This document shows positions 1-11,560 of a DNA stretch of 64,000 nt, piece after piece. Each line of letters opens with the position of its first letter. Within the stretch, counting starts at the first letter, position 1. Both the position numbers and the translations under genes were made by a program. Origin of the DNA: Drosophila miranda (Eukaryota; Arthropoda; Insecta; Diptera; Drosophilidae); assembly GCF_003369915.1 (NCBI RefSeq), contig NW_022881603.1:14770935-14834934 (forward strand). The letters are read 5' to 3'. The notes under the pieces were generated by a model. It saw only the letters and a program-made list of their open reading frames with translations, was not told the origin of the DNA and searched no databases.

Positions 1-455
1 ATAAGCCAAGGGGGTATTTCAATTTTCCACCGGAAATAATGAAAATTGACTAGTTTTTTGCGCAAGAAAGAAGGCTTGAATCTACAAGGAGAATTTACAA
101 TCGTTAATATTTCCGCCATTTACCTCAAGTAGTTGAACTATTTAAATAGAGGGGGCTTAAGTGGGCTAAGTTCGGGTTTTCATCATACGAGAAGCTATAT
201 TGTTGTTAAGGAACCAAAATTTAGCCAAAAACAATAAAAGTCAAGTATTTAATAAGCCAGTCAAATAGAAAATTAATTCATTAATCGGATAAAATTATGT
301 GGGCAGGCCTGAAAGTTCTATCTATCTAGTAATATTCTACGGAATATCAAAATCGAGGAATATGTATAATAATAACTTGAATTCGTCAGTATATTTACGG
401 TATAGTTTAAAATGAGACGGTATATTTTGGTATATTTCTGAGGGTCGGACCACTA
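1..455. repeat. Dispersed promoter-like intergenic repeat, copy 1
   Basis: About 450 bases matching two other places in the window. Positions 220-450 match, inverted, 37,985-38,230, including the GGTATATTT-rich stretch followed by a GGAATAT block. Positions 1-175 and 280-350 resemble 39,220-39,690, with shared blocks near the TTAAGTGGGCTAAG and AATCGGATA words. The two other copies sit beside promoters of housekeeping genes (Fa2h/enkurin and eEF1beta), but this one has no recognisable gene attached. I see no protein-coding capacity. It may be a mobile or duplicated promoter-proximal sequence; its family name is unknown to me. Confidence 0.6.
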
Positions 456-459
456 ACCA

Positions 460-560
460 GTACCCCAGAGTGACGTCATCATGAGAGAGAGAGAGAGCGC
501 AGAGAGAACATCTTTGCATGTGTTAGTACACACGCAATATGTTTCGACAAAAATATATAT
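460..560. repeat. Left inverted-repeat arm, outer piece
   Basis: This stretch (GTGACGTCATCATGAGAGAG onwards to the poly-A-rich CGACAAAAATAT) is the reverse complement of 11,885-11,975. The arm resumes at about 4,350, so roughly 3.8 kb including the Harbinger element appears to be inserted inside it. Confidence 0.6.
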
Positions 561-661
561 TTTTATTGGTAGTAGTCAATCTGGCAGTCTGGAATAATAC
601 AAAAATAAAAACACAATGTCTTTCATTATAACGAATAATTTTTAATTTTATGATGCTTAGC

Positions 662-886
662 CTACTCCTGCTTTTTGGCAAGACACTTCTTCTTAAAAAC
701 CCTTTTCTTCATCCTTTGCATTGCCTTCCGCACAGTGTTTTCGGGGGGCTCATCGCCAGGCGAAATACATTCTGTAATTAATATTTGTTTTAATTTATAT
801 GAAAAATTTTTAAATCTCTAGAAGTGTAAATGGTATTTTACCTAGGAAAGCTGCAAAAAATTCTTTGTGGTTCCTAAGGGCCTTCT
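662..886 (-). pseudogene. Unassigned two-exon coding remnant
   Basis: On the minus strand 842-886 and 771-662 can be joined across a short intron with good sites (donor GTAAAA after 842, acceptor TTACAG before 771). The join gives a continuous C-terminus ending in a lysine-rich tail and a TAG stop at 662-664. Upstream of about 886 the frame meets a stop, so at most the last 50 or so residues remain. The residues look protein-like (acidic SPGDEPPENTV, then a basic tail), but I do not recognise the family. It lies just outside the left end of the Harbinger element. Confidence 0.3.
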
Positions 887-1447
887 TCCCTTACGTTATA
901 GGCTAGAACAATTTCCTCACTCAAAATAAAGTTTAAGCCGCTCAAAACGCCAGCTGGCTGGAGAATCGATTTCCTTGCTGTTATCTGTTATCTTTCCTGC
1001 ACAACGCTAACTTTGCAATGTTAGCTTCCCTTTCACTCTTACGGAGTCTACGCAAATGCCTTTTGCTCATCATTTTATTTGAAATATATACAGGCAGGCT
1101 CCGTTTTTCATTTACTTTTGCGGATTACGTTTTCAGCCAAAACGTTTCGTTTTCGTTTTAAGGTGCTCCAGTTTTCACATATTTTTTTTATCGATATGTT
1201 TCTTTTTTCATCGTTTCTGGCAAACAAAAACAGCTGACCTGGCTGCTTTGTAAAAATACAGCGTGATTAAAATGCCTTTTATTTTTTCAATTGCTTGTTT
1301 TGAAGCAAAACGATTGCAGAAATTACGTGATCTAAGAAGATCTAGACATCTTAGATGCAACACTTGTGTATTTATCATGTCTGACGAACTGTGAGTAACA
1401 GCATGCGTATTGAAAATTAAATTGCTAATGGTAAAGCTTTCAGATTT

Positions 1448-2365
1448 GTGAAGTCATTTCGGATCGACAAAAAAACTTTCAAAATGATTTTGGAGAAAGT
1501 TCAACCTCATTTAGGTGTTACCAGGAAGTTATCTCCCTCTACGCAATTGGCTTCAGTAATGCGATATCTCGCCACTGGCTGCTACCAGTGGGCAGTTGCC
1601 AAAGACCACCATATAAACATTGGACGCAGTACATTTGGAAAGATTCTTCACAAACTTATTCCGTTGATGGACAGGCTGTTATGTGTTGAGTTCATTTCGT
1701 TGCAGATGAATAATCATCAATTGCAACAATCATATGAATATTTCTATCGAAACTTTAAATTGCCTCGAATTGGTGCCTGTGTGGATGGAACTCACATCAG
1801 AATACTAAAGCCTGTACAAAACCACTCCGTGTTCTATAATAGGTAAGGATTTTATAGCATGAATGCCATGGTGGTGTGTAACTACAACATGGAGATAATT
1901 GCTATTGATGCCACGCACCCTGGTTCCTGCCATGACTCCTTCATTTGGAATCACTCCCCTGCTAGGGAATATTTATCCACGACCATTAATGGGTTTGTTT
2001 TGGCTGATTCGGGCTACGCTCTAGAGAGTTTTGTTCTGACTCCTTATAGGAGCGCGGAGATAGCCACCTATCAGCACAGATTCAACATAAAGCATACTGG
2101 AGCACGAAATATTATAGAACGCACCATTGGAGTCCTTAAAAGCCGTTTCCGTTGCTTGCAACGCACTTTAAATTACCCACCAATATTTTGTTGCCAAATT
2201 ATAAATGTATGCTGTGCCCTGCACAATATTTGTAGAAGACGTAATGTCTTAATCGAGGAGGATGTTCGATTTGACGACCCTTTAGACACTGAAAATGAAT
2301 TCGACGACACTGAAAATAATGGATCATCTATACGCGATGAAATAGCTCAGGCCATTCCTTATTAA
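1448..2365 (+). pseudogene. HARBI1-like DDE transposase, one nonsense codon
   Basis: Reads as one frame across a single TAA at 1844-1846. The part before it (132 residues) ends VFYNR; the part after resumes in the same frame with GFYSMNAMVV, as in the family. The catalytic DDE positions are visible: VDGTH before the stop, LADSGY after it, and the glutamate in NIIERTIGVLKSRF. These are the hallmarks of the DDE_Tnp_4 family used by PIF/Harbinger elements. The N-terminal region has the usual helical domain (YLATGCYQWAVA, GRSTFGKI). With the stop read through, the length (about 305 residues) is slightly short for the family, so the true start may be upstream. A single base change at the TAA would explain the break; whether it is recent cannot be judged from one copy. 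Confidence 0.82.
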
Positions 2366-2456
2366 AATGCAAAATTTTTCATGTTTTCTTTATGTCATTC
2401 GATATTCTTTATAACTAATAAAGCTAAGTTTCACAAAAAAACTAATAGGAAACTAA

Positions 2457-3139
2457 TTATTTCGCAAATTTGTCCAAAATTTGGCTAAATTTGTCTACAA
2501 GCGCCTTTTGGACCTCGAGCTTTTCCTTCTCTAACGATTCCATTCGTTCGAAATGTTCCGAAATTTTCTTGGAAATTGCCGACAATTCATCCAGCTGAGC
2601 AGCGCAGAGATCGTTGAGGTCCATGGTCTGCGCTGGTCTAGTTCGACGGCGCTTCGGCATGGGCTCCTCCTTCTCTGAGGGTTCGTCCTTCTCTGAGGGT
2701 TCCTCCTCAATGGGGTCTTCCATCACGCACTTAACCCCAGTGTCGGCCTCCTTGGTCGTACGGGGGGGAAGTCCATACGCTGGCCCACCTACTCCTTCCA
2801 CCATTTCGTAGAGGCCACATAGCTTGGCCACTTCCTCCTCCAATTCCCCAAGCGATTGCTGAGCGAAGGGCCCTCCACCTGTAGCTCGAGTTTCTGATTT
2901 GTTTTTCGCCATCTTCTTGCGGATGTTTGTTTTCCAATCTGCCCAAACCTGAAATTGTAGAATTGAATATAGTAGTGTGCTACCTTTTGTTGTGCAACAC
3001 ATACCTTTTTCCAACCCAATGCGTCCTTGATTGGCGGCCCAACAGCATTGAGAGCGCCGCAAAGCTCTGCCCACTTGGCATCGACAACAACTCGGTCGCC
3101 CTTCACAAATCCTTTTGCCAAGTCCGGGTTGTCTTTCAT
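2457..3139 (-). CDS. Myb/SANT-like Harbinger accessory protein
   Basis: Minus strand, two exons: 3139-3005 and 2948-2457, split by a 56-base intron with GTATGT donor and TTTCAG acceptor, both in phase 0. The N-terminal part (KDNPDLAKGF, WAELCGALNAVGPPIK, then WADWKTNIRKK after the splice) has the spaced tryptophans of Myb/SANT-like DNA-binding domains carried as the second protein of PIF/Harbinger elements. There it helps the transposase enter the nucleus and bind the ends. The middle is acidic with two SEKDEP-type repeats and a basic PKRRRTRP stretch that may be a nuclear localisation signal. The C-terminus is an amphipathic coiled coil (LDELSAISKKISEHFERM). The first in-frame ATG is at 3139, but the domain seems to begin earlier, where a TAA at 3163-3161 closes the frame, so the N-terminus may be truncated. 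Confidence 0.65.
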
Positions 3140-4126
3140 AAAACCCACCAGGATTTCATCTTAAAGAGATGATTTATGCTTTCCCCTGGATATAAAGAAC
3201 AAAGCGGTAATTTTGAAATAAAAAATTAATTTGCTGCACTTACATTTTGAAGTCCGAATTAAATTGGGCGGGAAACAGCTGTGCTCACCCAGATGTTCTG
3301 TTAAGCGCATGTTACAAGCACAGTCTGAGCTGTTACATGCACATTTGTGCTGTTATACGCAAAAATTGATTACTTGCCAACGTTCCGATAACCAAATAGG
3401 AATGCGTCAGCTGCTTACACCAAAACGAAATTTGTTGTTGCTGTGGCCAATTTTGTCCGAACCAAATTTGAGGTTGGGTTAAAATAAAATTATTTATAAA
3501 AAAAGCACAAGTTAAATTACCCTGATATAGGTATCAAGTTTATGTTAATGCATCAATAAGTCATCTATTTTTTTCCTTTTGCAATTAGGGTTCGTTTTGT
3601 TGTATAAAAAGCCGTTTACTTTTCATTTCGTCAACGAAAATGTTTTCGTTTTGAAAACGAAGAAATCTTGCGGAATGGGAAAAAGAGAGCCCCAATTTAT
3701 GTGATTTCAAAAGTAAATCGGAAAACTTTTGAGAAAGTGAAAAACGGAGCCTGGCCGATAATATATATTTGCACGTACCTGTTTATATTAATTTGATTTA
3801 TTTATTAATTCTTTTCCACTTTTTTAATAAATGTTTACACAAAAGACTCTTCCAGCGATTAGATGTTGTACAGAAGTGAACAAAATCAACGCATAAAGCA
3901 AACGAGGAAAACAAATGCATTTTGTTTGTGTAAATTCTTGTCTCTTTCATTCCACGAGCGCAACTACAGTAAAATATCACGATTAACTTACCATTTCGGT
4001 GCTTATTGCATGTCGTGGCTCGGTAAAAACTAGCTGAGTGGGCACTGTAACTCCACGGAATTACGGTTATTTGCCGCCTTCAAAAACAAACCGAAGGCGG
4101 CTTCGTTTTTCGGTTCTTTTTCGACT

Positions 4127-4290
4127 GGTCCGCGTTCGCTTCCCGTGTAACTAGTTGCAGAACTAGTACATTGTAGTCGACGAAGACCTGGTCCGCGTTC
4201 GCTTCCCGCGTAACTAGTTGCAGAACTAGTACATTGTAGTCGACGAAGACCTGGTCCGCGTTCGGTTCCCGCGTAACTAGTTGCGTAGCT
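4127..4290. repeat. 63-bp minisatellite, about 2.6 units
   Basis: Units start at 4127, 4190 and 4253 with the word GGTCCGCGTTCG; the period is exactly 63 bases. Units differ at only a few positions. Because 63 is a multiple of three, a minus-strand frame stays open through it and encodes a 21-residue repeat. I take that as a by-product of the period, since nothing else supports a gene here. Confidence 0.85.
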
Positions 4291-4347
4291 AGTTGCGCGG
4301 TAAACAGCGCAGAACTAGTTCGAGAGGGGTCGATTGACCCCTTTGGT

Positions 4348-4830
4348 TCTACAGGGATGTGATTGTATGCTTTTTCAGATTTTTTGAACTCTCTCAGGTC
4401 TGGTTCTGTTTTGCCACCAGCATGTTTTAGTGTATGGGTGCACATGCATTCTCACGTACTTTGCGTGTGTGTGTTTAGTATTGCTGGCCGCTAGAACTGA
4501 AATTTGAGTTTGGTTCTTGTTTTGGGTCTTTTGATGGACTGACCTACTGCCACAAAATAAATGAAGAATGGGCAGGGGGTGGGGGTATGGTACACTAGGG
4601 CGCGGGAAATGAAATAAAAGCTGTTATTTGTTTGATTTATACACAAAATATAAAATATTACAATAATATAATTACACATTTATTTCCTTATTTTAAACAG
4701 GTTTATTATAAATTATAAAAATTATGCAAACGCCGTCGGCTCTCGACTTTTTGTTTATTATAACTAAAACAATGATGTATCTAAATATACAATATAAGAA
4801 AAAATATATATGTATATACTTAAATAAATA
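4348..4830. repeat. Left inverted-repeat arm, inner piece
   Basis: 4,350-4,440 is the reverse complement of 11,805-11,885, and 4,672-4,830 of about 11,640-11,790 (including AACAGGTTTATTATAAATTA). About 230 bases between the two blocks have no counterpart in the right arm. Together with 460-560 this forms one arm of a large imperfect palindrome around the BEL copy. Confidence 0.6.
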
Positions 4831-5446
4831 TGCATAAATATAAATGGAATTGGTTTTACATATATTTCAAATCAATTGTCAATCGCGCGCTTTCCGACGG
4901 GAATCTGTAAAGCAAAATTTAGATGCCGGTCGCACCTTGAATACTCTCATGGACAATACCCATACATTTTCTAATTCAATTATAAAATATCTTATGTACA
5001 TACATATGTACATAAATATTAAAGTTTATTACATTCGTATATTTTATTTTGATATATTTAATCGGCATTTCGAGACAAAGTCTCACAAATTTAATTTAAA
5101 AAGAAGCATAGTCCAAAAATGTATAATTTTAACGTCAAAAATAGATAAATATGCAGACTGGTTTAAATTTTCCGATCCGTGCTTTGTACACCGAAATCAT
5201 CTGCTCAATCAGTTTGTATTGATTTTGATTGTAAATGGTTAACAGATAGGATGATAGGGAATCAAAATGCAAAATCATACGAGAAGAAGCTCAAAATTTT
5301 TCGGCAGTAGGATTTTTTATTTCATTTTATAAAATGTATGTAAGTTAACGACAAAGTTGCCAAAACACCAGCAACCGACACAAGCCGCTCCAGATCGCCA
5401 AAACTGCTGGATCAGCGTCTGGACGATATCCGCCAACGGCGAGGGA
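4831..5446. other. AT-rich non-coding stretch with coding-like tail
   Basis: 4,831-5,350 is AT-rich with TACATATGTA-type simple sequence and no credible gene. 5,355-5,446 is suddenly GC-richer and coding-like: the plus frame reads through SRSRSPKLLDQRLDDIRQRR without a stop. It then abuts the truncated BEL at about 5,447. I cannot identify it; it could be part of a displaced host exon. Confidence 0.35.
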
Positions 5447-8400
5447 TTGCCCAAAACGACATCGACCACTCTAGCCAGTGGCCAACGCATTGGAGGAAGA
5501 TTTTCGTCATTCACCAGAACGAGGTCGTTCTTGCAGATGTTTTGCGCGGGGGTACGCCACTTCGCGCGCTCTTGCAAAAGAGTGAGATACTCTTCGCGCC
5601 AACGGCTCCAAAATATTTGCTGTAGTTGGGTGACCCGCTGCCAGCCATCCAGACGATTGTAGTTCAGCTTCGTTAGGTCAGGCTCGAGGATTTGCTCATG
5701 GGGGCCGCCTAAGCAGATGAGCAGGAGTCAAAACGTCTAAATCATCAGGATTTTCTAAAAGCGAGAGCAAAAGGCGAGAGTTAACAATTGCAGTGATCTG
5801 ACAGATCAGAGTGCGCAGCTCGTCGAAGCTAAGCACAGATGGTCCAACTGAGCGGTACAGGTGATATTTTGCGGTCTTCACGGCCGCTTCCCACAACCCG
5901 CCAAAATGCGGAGAGCGAGGTGGGATGAAACGCCAGTCGATCGAGTCAGCCAAGCAGTATTCGTGGACCTCCTTCATATGCGGTTCGCTCAGACAAAGCT
6001 TCTTTAGCTCCAGAATCTCGTTCTTGGCCCCAACGAAGTTTGTCGCATTGTCCAACCAAATTTGACTTGGCCTTCCTCGAGTGGAAGTAAAACGCTTTAG
6101 TGCGCCTAGAAACGATGCGGTGGTCAAATCCTTTACGAGCTCCATGTGTATAGCCTTAGAAGTGAAACAGATGAATACGCTAATGTAGCACTTGATCGGA
6201 GGCCTCGTGCGGATTTCTGATCGGTAGAAAAAAGGTCCACAGTAATCTACTCCAGTGATTTCAAAAGCTCGAGATCCTTCCAAACGTTCCTTACGTTTAC
6301 GTCTCCCATGATGTGTTCGACCATGCGCGGCCTAGTCCTGAAGCATCTCACACATCTGCTGACGACCCTTGACACTGCCTTAACACCTCCAATGGGCCAA
6401 TATTCCAGCCGAATTTTGGATAGCAAGGCGCGAGGTCCGGCATGGAGGTTTCTTTCATGATAATATCTTATCAGCGCAAAGGTAATGGAATGTCCCTTTG
6501 GCAGAATGAGCGGGTGCTGAGCGTCAAATCCTAGCGATGAGTTGCCAAGACGACCTCCAACTCTAAGTAGTCCAGAAAGATCGATGAACGGGTTGAGCGA
6601 ACTAATAGAACTGGATTTCATGACTTGACCATTGCGCCGAATCTCCTTTATGTCCATCCACAAATTTGCCAGCTGAATGTGTCGAATTAGAAGATGCGTT
6701 CCTTGCCGAATATCAGAAACGGTGAGTCCTGGATGCCTAAGACGATGTATAAATTTATGCATGTAGGCGAATGTGCGCTGCATGCGAAAGAATGAATTCG
6801 CAAATTTGCATCCGGACGTGAGATCGGCATGTGGAGACGTGATTAGCAATCCTCTCTTGCGAAGCTCCAAAGTTGCTATGTTGTTAGATGGAGATACAGG
6901 CCACTTATCCTTGGAGCCTAGCAAAAAGGATGGGCCGTGAAACCATAGCTCTGACTGGATAAGATGGTTGGGAAGCGAGCCTCTCGAGAGAATATCAGCA
7001 GGATTTAACGATGTGGGAACATAGCGCCATTCCATGGCTGCCGTCAACTCCTGAATTGATGCCACTCGATTTGCCACGAAAACTTGAAATTTAGCTGGCT
7101 CGTCCCTAATCCAAGATAATGCTGTTGACGAATCCGACCAGCAATAGAACCGACCTGTAAAGATTCCCATGTCCTTAACATTCTGCATGATTTTCGCAAG
7201 CAAATGGGCTCCACTTAATTCCAGCTTAGGAATCGATATAGTCTTTAGCGGACACGACATACACGCAAGCGCCATATGCTTCTAAGCTGGCATCACAGAA
7301 TCCGTGAACTTCTGTAGCCACACTAGAACGAAGAACCAAGCGAGGAAATGAGATCCGAGAAATGCTTGCCAAACTATTTCTCAAGTCCATCCAAGTTGAA
7401 TGCAACGCTGAGGGTAGGCTTTCATCCCAATCCAAATTTTCTCTCCAAAGCTGCTAAAGGAAGATTTTGCACCTGACAATGACTGGATTTATCAATCCAA
7501 GAGGGTCGTAGAACCGCGCAATCGTAGATAAAACCGACCGCTTTGATGGCTTTGAGTTTGTGTCCAGTGCGGACAAGGCAAAAAGCAGCTGATCCGAAGC
7601 AGGGTCCCACGCTAAGCCGAGAGTTTTGGCAATGTCGCTTCCATCATTAAACTTTAGGAACTTCTCTATGTCATCTTCAGGGGTTCCCTCAAGTACTTCC
7701 TGGTGACTGGAGCACCATTTCCTAAGTCTAAAATTACCACGGGACAGTAAAGCTGATGTTTGGTGCATCTTGTCCATGACCTGTGCGACCGAATTACCGC
7801 CCGAAATAAGGTCATCCACGTAAAACTCCTGCCGCAGACCAGCTGAGCCAAGAGGGTAGGACTCACCCACGTCGATGGCCAGCTGGTGCATTGCGCGGAC
7901 CGCTAAAAATGATGCAGCCCTCGTCCCGCATGTGACGGTGTCTAATGTGTAGACTTGAACCTCGGACTCGATGGAATCTCGCCATAGGATGCACTGATAC
8001 AAATTGTCGGGTGGAGACACTCGTACGCAGCGGTACATTTTACAAATGTCCCCAGTGAGAGCGACTGGATATGTTCGAAAGCGAATCAATATGTTAAACA
8101 ATGCAGGCTGAATAACAGGGCCTGTCATCATCACATCATTTAGAGAATATCCAGTTGATGTAGCTGCGGATCCGTCGAAAACGACACGGAGTTTTGTCGT
8201 CGTACTGTCCTCCTTTAGGACACAGTGATGAGGCAAGAAATATTTGCAGAGACTACGGGAATCTGGGTTGACTTGGTGCATATGATGCAAATCAATGTAC
8301 TCCCTCATAAAGGCGGAATACCGCTCCTTGAGTGTAGGATTACGCTCCAGTTTTCGCTCCAGACTGATGAACCGTCGATAAGCCTGAGCATAAGATTCTC

Positions 8401-10490
8401 CTAAACGATCAGTATTGTTATTTAGCGGCAGACGAACTGCATACTCCCCGGATGGCAACCGTGAAAGGTGGCTTACGAAATGTGCTTCACAATCGTCTTT
8501 TTCTTTGGTATTCAACCCAGCCTCCACACAATTCTCGACTTCCCAAAACATACGAAGAGTTTTATCCAACCTTGCTTCCATCTCAGCTATCGAATCTGGA
8601 CAATTGTGCGTAGCCAAAAGCGCCGAGCTTGATACCTTCTGTCCACCGCCAGATACGATCCACCCAAGCCGGGTCTTCTGCAGAAGAGGCAGTCCATCGG
8701 TGAGTTTGATTTGCCCTACGCAAAGGAGATCATAAAAAACGCTCGCACCAATGAGAAGATCAACCCGTTGAGGATTGAAAAATGCAGGATCAGCGAGCTG
8801 AATGTTAGATGGAATACGCCAATCGGATACATTAACTGTCATACTTGGTTGAGAATCGGTAATCGTGGGGGCGATGAGAGCAGTAAGTGTAGTTGTGTAA
8901 GCAGAGGTGCGAGAATGCATACAAATGCTTATGGTGGATCCCTCAGTAGAAACGCTGGTATCGCCCAGCCCAGACACAAGTGCAGACGATTGAGTTCTCC
9001 TAAGCTGAAGCTGCTGGGCGAACCTGGATGTGACGAGATGCAGCTGCGATCCTGAATCTAAGATGGTACGACAAGGAACTAAAACGCCAGACCGATTCTT
9101 TACGAGAACCACGGCTGTAGCCAGAAGCACGACATCAGAGTGAAGACCTTGGGCAGCAAGAGAGGTAGACGAAGGTAGAGACGAGCTGCTAGCAGAATTT
9201 TGAGCAACGGAAAGAGAGTCCGGTTGAACGGCCAGATCGGGAGGAGTAATACCTGGGCAGCCTTGTGTTGTGGGCTGTATACTATCGAAGTGCAACAAAC
9301 TATGATGACTACCGCCGCATACTCGACATTTTCCACTATTGCATGCGCGGGTCCGGTGCCCCGGCTTTAGGCAATTGAAGCATAGGGAAAGCTTCTTCAC
9401 TTCTTTGTGGCGCAGCAACGGTGAGAGATTTCCGAATATCTTTCACGAGTATATTCCATGGCCCGCTGAGTGGCAAAAGACGCATACAGACGGGTCGGCG
9501 GAAGAGTTGGAAGCTACAAACGTTTTCTTAACCTGCGTATAGGAATGGTTTTTTCCCACCTGATCGCTACTAGCGTGTGTCGCTGTAGCATATTCCAACC
9601 GCTCCATTTTCTGGCAGCGTTGCTGCAAGAATTCGAAGAATTCCTCTGCTCCTCCCATTTGGTTTGCGTCTTCGAATCCAACTTCTGCAGCAGCATGTTG
9701 ATGACCATGAATCCTGAAATCTCCTCAGCAGTTCCCAATGTCTGCAACGCTCGCATGTGTAAATTGACTGCATCCGAAAACTCCCGAAGCCTTTTAGCAG
9801 AAGGTGAGTCTACCCTCTTTAGCCCAAGAATCTTCTTGATGTGTGCCTGGAAAACAAGTCTTTTGTTATTAAAGCGTTTATTAAGTATATCCAGAGCCGC
9901 ACGATAATTGGAACTGGAGGGATCTAACGATCGAACCGAATCCAAAGCCGCATCAGCGAGGCAAGAGCGAAGGTGCTGGAATTTCTCGATGTCACTGAGA
10001 TCCGCATCCGCTTCAATCACCGATTTGAACATTGCCATAAAATCCGAGAACTCGAGGTATCCACCAGAAAATTTAGGCACCTTCAGCCCAGGAAGTCGCT
10101 GCTTGTGAGCCATGATGATGGTACTATGTCCGGAATGGCTTGGCAGAGTCGTAGAATGGGCAGCGGCGTGTGACTGGCTTACTTCAAAAGCAGCCAGCAA
10201 CTCAGCTTTCAACGATATGAAAAGAGTATCGAAGATTTCGCGCAGCTCACTCCCAATCTCGTTTTGATCGAGAGCCTCCAACTCATTATGGGCCTTATTA
10301 AATTCCTCTCGAATTTCTGCCAACATATCAAGGCGCACCTCGACTTCCGCGGCGGTCTGCTTATCGATTTTATTCCCCGCGAAGGCTTCGCCAAGCCTGT
10401 GCAATCGATCATATAATGACTGACTTTTACGCTTATATTTCCGCCCGCGCCTGTATTCGGATCGTTGTCCATGTTAACCGTTGTGCAATT
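5447..10490 (-). pseudogene. BEL/Pao gag-pol remnant, copy 1
   Basis: Read from right to left the family domains appear in order. Gag has a DUF1759-type core (PKFSGGYLEFSDFMAMF, about 10,085-10,040). Then come two zinc knuckles (CFNCLKPGHRTRAC and CRVCGGSHH, about 9,390-9,300), an aspartic protease (ILDSGSQLHLVTSRF, about 9,070-9,030) and reverse transcriptase with YVDD at about 7,820. RNase H, an integrase zinc-binding region and an integrase core (GVDYCGPFF, about 6,250; PHFGGLWEAAVK, about 5,900) follow. The reading frame is broken in gag and in the RNase H/integrase part, so no complete polyprotein is possible. The protein would act in the cytoplasm in virus-like particles. There is no envelope gene. 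Confidence 0.88.
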
Positions 10491-10808
10491 CGACACAACA
10501 ACGGAAAATGAAATACCGCTTAAGCGACGATGTATAGACGCGAGAGCGAGAATGCAAGACATGAAAAGTCAAGAACCGCGGCTACAGCTGCGCAGAGAAT
10601 GAGAGATTCGACGCTTAAAGTACCGGAATTTGTCTATAAATATTCCAGCCGCACTCTTACTGAATTTGCACTTTAAACTGTTTTTCAACGTGCACCCAAA
10701 TGTATTTGTTGGTAGTTAAACTACCCAACAACAAAATATTGTATAAATAATAAGTGTTTTAACGGAACGCGATTAAGCAATGGTTTTATATCACGTCGGG
10801 GTCACCAA

Positions 10809-11202
10809 TGTTTGAGATGCCAAGCTTTTTTGGCACCTATGTGTTTCAAAATGAAAAGAGATTTTGGGTTAAACCTTATAATTCGTATTTAATCTTGGTG
10901 GCTTAGCGGAAGCCGATTGCTTGCTATTGCCAGATAAACTTTATGCGAGATCGATATGCAACCAATGCGCAGAGGGGTTAGCATAGAACTAAACTATAGA
11001 CGACGGCGTTAGATCAAAGTGATTGCCGAAGTGGCGGCAGCAGATCAAAGTAGTTGCCGAAGTGGCGGCGGCAGAGAGCCCATTTAGCGGGAGAGCGCAG
11101 CAGCTCTGCAGAACGTCAACGTTTTACAACATAGGCGGCTCTCTCTGCTCATACAATACTAATGTTAAAGTTACGGTTATTCTTCAGCGGCTGGCCCGAA
11201 CA
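10809..11202 (-). repeat. 5-prime LTR of BEL copy 1
   Basis: 394 bases, beginning TGTTTGAGAT and ending GGCCCGAACA on the plus strand, so it has the usual TG...CA termini. It is nearly identical to 56,041-56,435 and, with a deletion, to 61,942-62,261. It contains a short duplicated block (GATCAAAGTGATTGCCGAAG and a variant). Confidence 0.92.
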
Positions 11203-11560
11203 GTAGTCTTTAATTATTCGTCAAATAAAGAACACGGACTTCGTCCGCAAGAAAACTCAATACGTTGAATTTATTAATATAAAAATTTAACTTGTATAAG
11301 TTTATTATATTTTGCTTATTTTTTATTTTCATTTATGTATATGTATGTACATATGTATATCTAACAGATTTAATTTTAGGCGGGGAACATGGATGTGACT
11401 TAATTACTTAAAAGTCTTGAAATTAAGTCATATCAAGTCGACTCAAAGGTCAGATTAATTTTTGACCCCATTTAATATATAATGGCCTCCTCGTGGTGTT
11501 CCCTGGGTACCGATCTTCAATCGGGAGCCAATTTGAGCGGCGACTTTAAGTACATATGTA
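11203..11560. other. Non-coding, AT-rich spacer
   Basis: No gene seen. Contains TATGTACATATGTATA-type simple sequence like that at 4,990-5,015 on the other side of the BEL copy. Confidence 0.5.

Larger units (their letters stand above)
1096..3752 (+). mobile_element. PIF/Harbinger DNA transposon with TIRs
   Basis: The ends are inverted repeats. The left end begins AGGCTCCGTTTTTCA at 1096, and the right end finishes with its complement (TGAAAAACGGAGCCT) at 3752, with further imperfect matching inside. Both ends are bordered by GGC (1093-1095 and 3753-3755), a possible 3-bp target duplication. Inside lie a HARBI1-like transposase on the plus strand and a Myb/SANT-like protein on the minus strand, the two-protein layout typical of PIF/Harbinger elements. 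The usual target duplication of the superfamily is TWA-like, so the GGC assignment is less certain than the TIRs. The transposase has one in-frame stop, so this copy is probably not autonomous. Confidence 0.8.
5447..11202 (-). mobile_element. BEL/Pao LTR retrotransposon, copy 1, truncated
   Basis: Minus-strand element. Its 5-prime LTR is 10809-11202 and a candidate primer-binding site follows directly (on the minus strand TTGGTGACCCCGACGTGAT, beginning beside the LTR edge). The coding region runs down to 5447, where it stops abruptly within the last part of pol; the end of pol and the 3-prime LTR are missing. Compared with the copy at 56-62 kb it lacks 27 bases near 10,437 and 45 bases near 7,253, and carries several frameshifts. 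It lies between the arms of an inverted repeat (4.3-4.8 kb and 11.6-12.0 kb), upstream of the TECPR2-like gene. Confidence 0.9.

Noticed and set aside
4080..4445. 121-codon minus-strand open frame with internal peptide repeats
   Set aside because: The frame is open only because the 63-bp minisatellite has a period divisible by three; its start lies in the inverted-repeat arm and no promoter or splice context is present.
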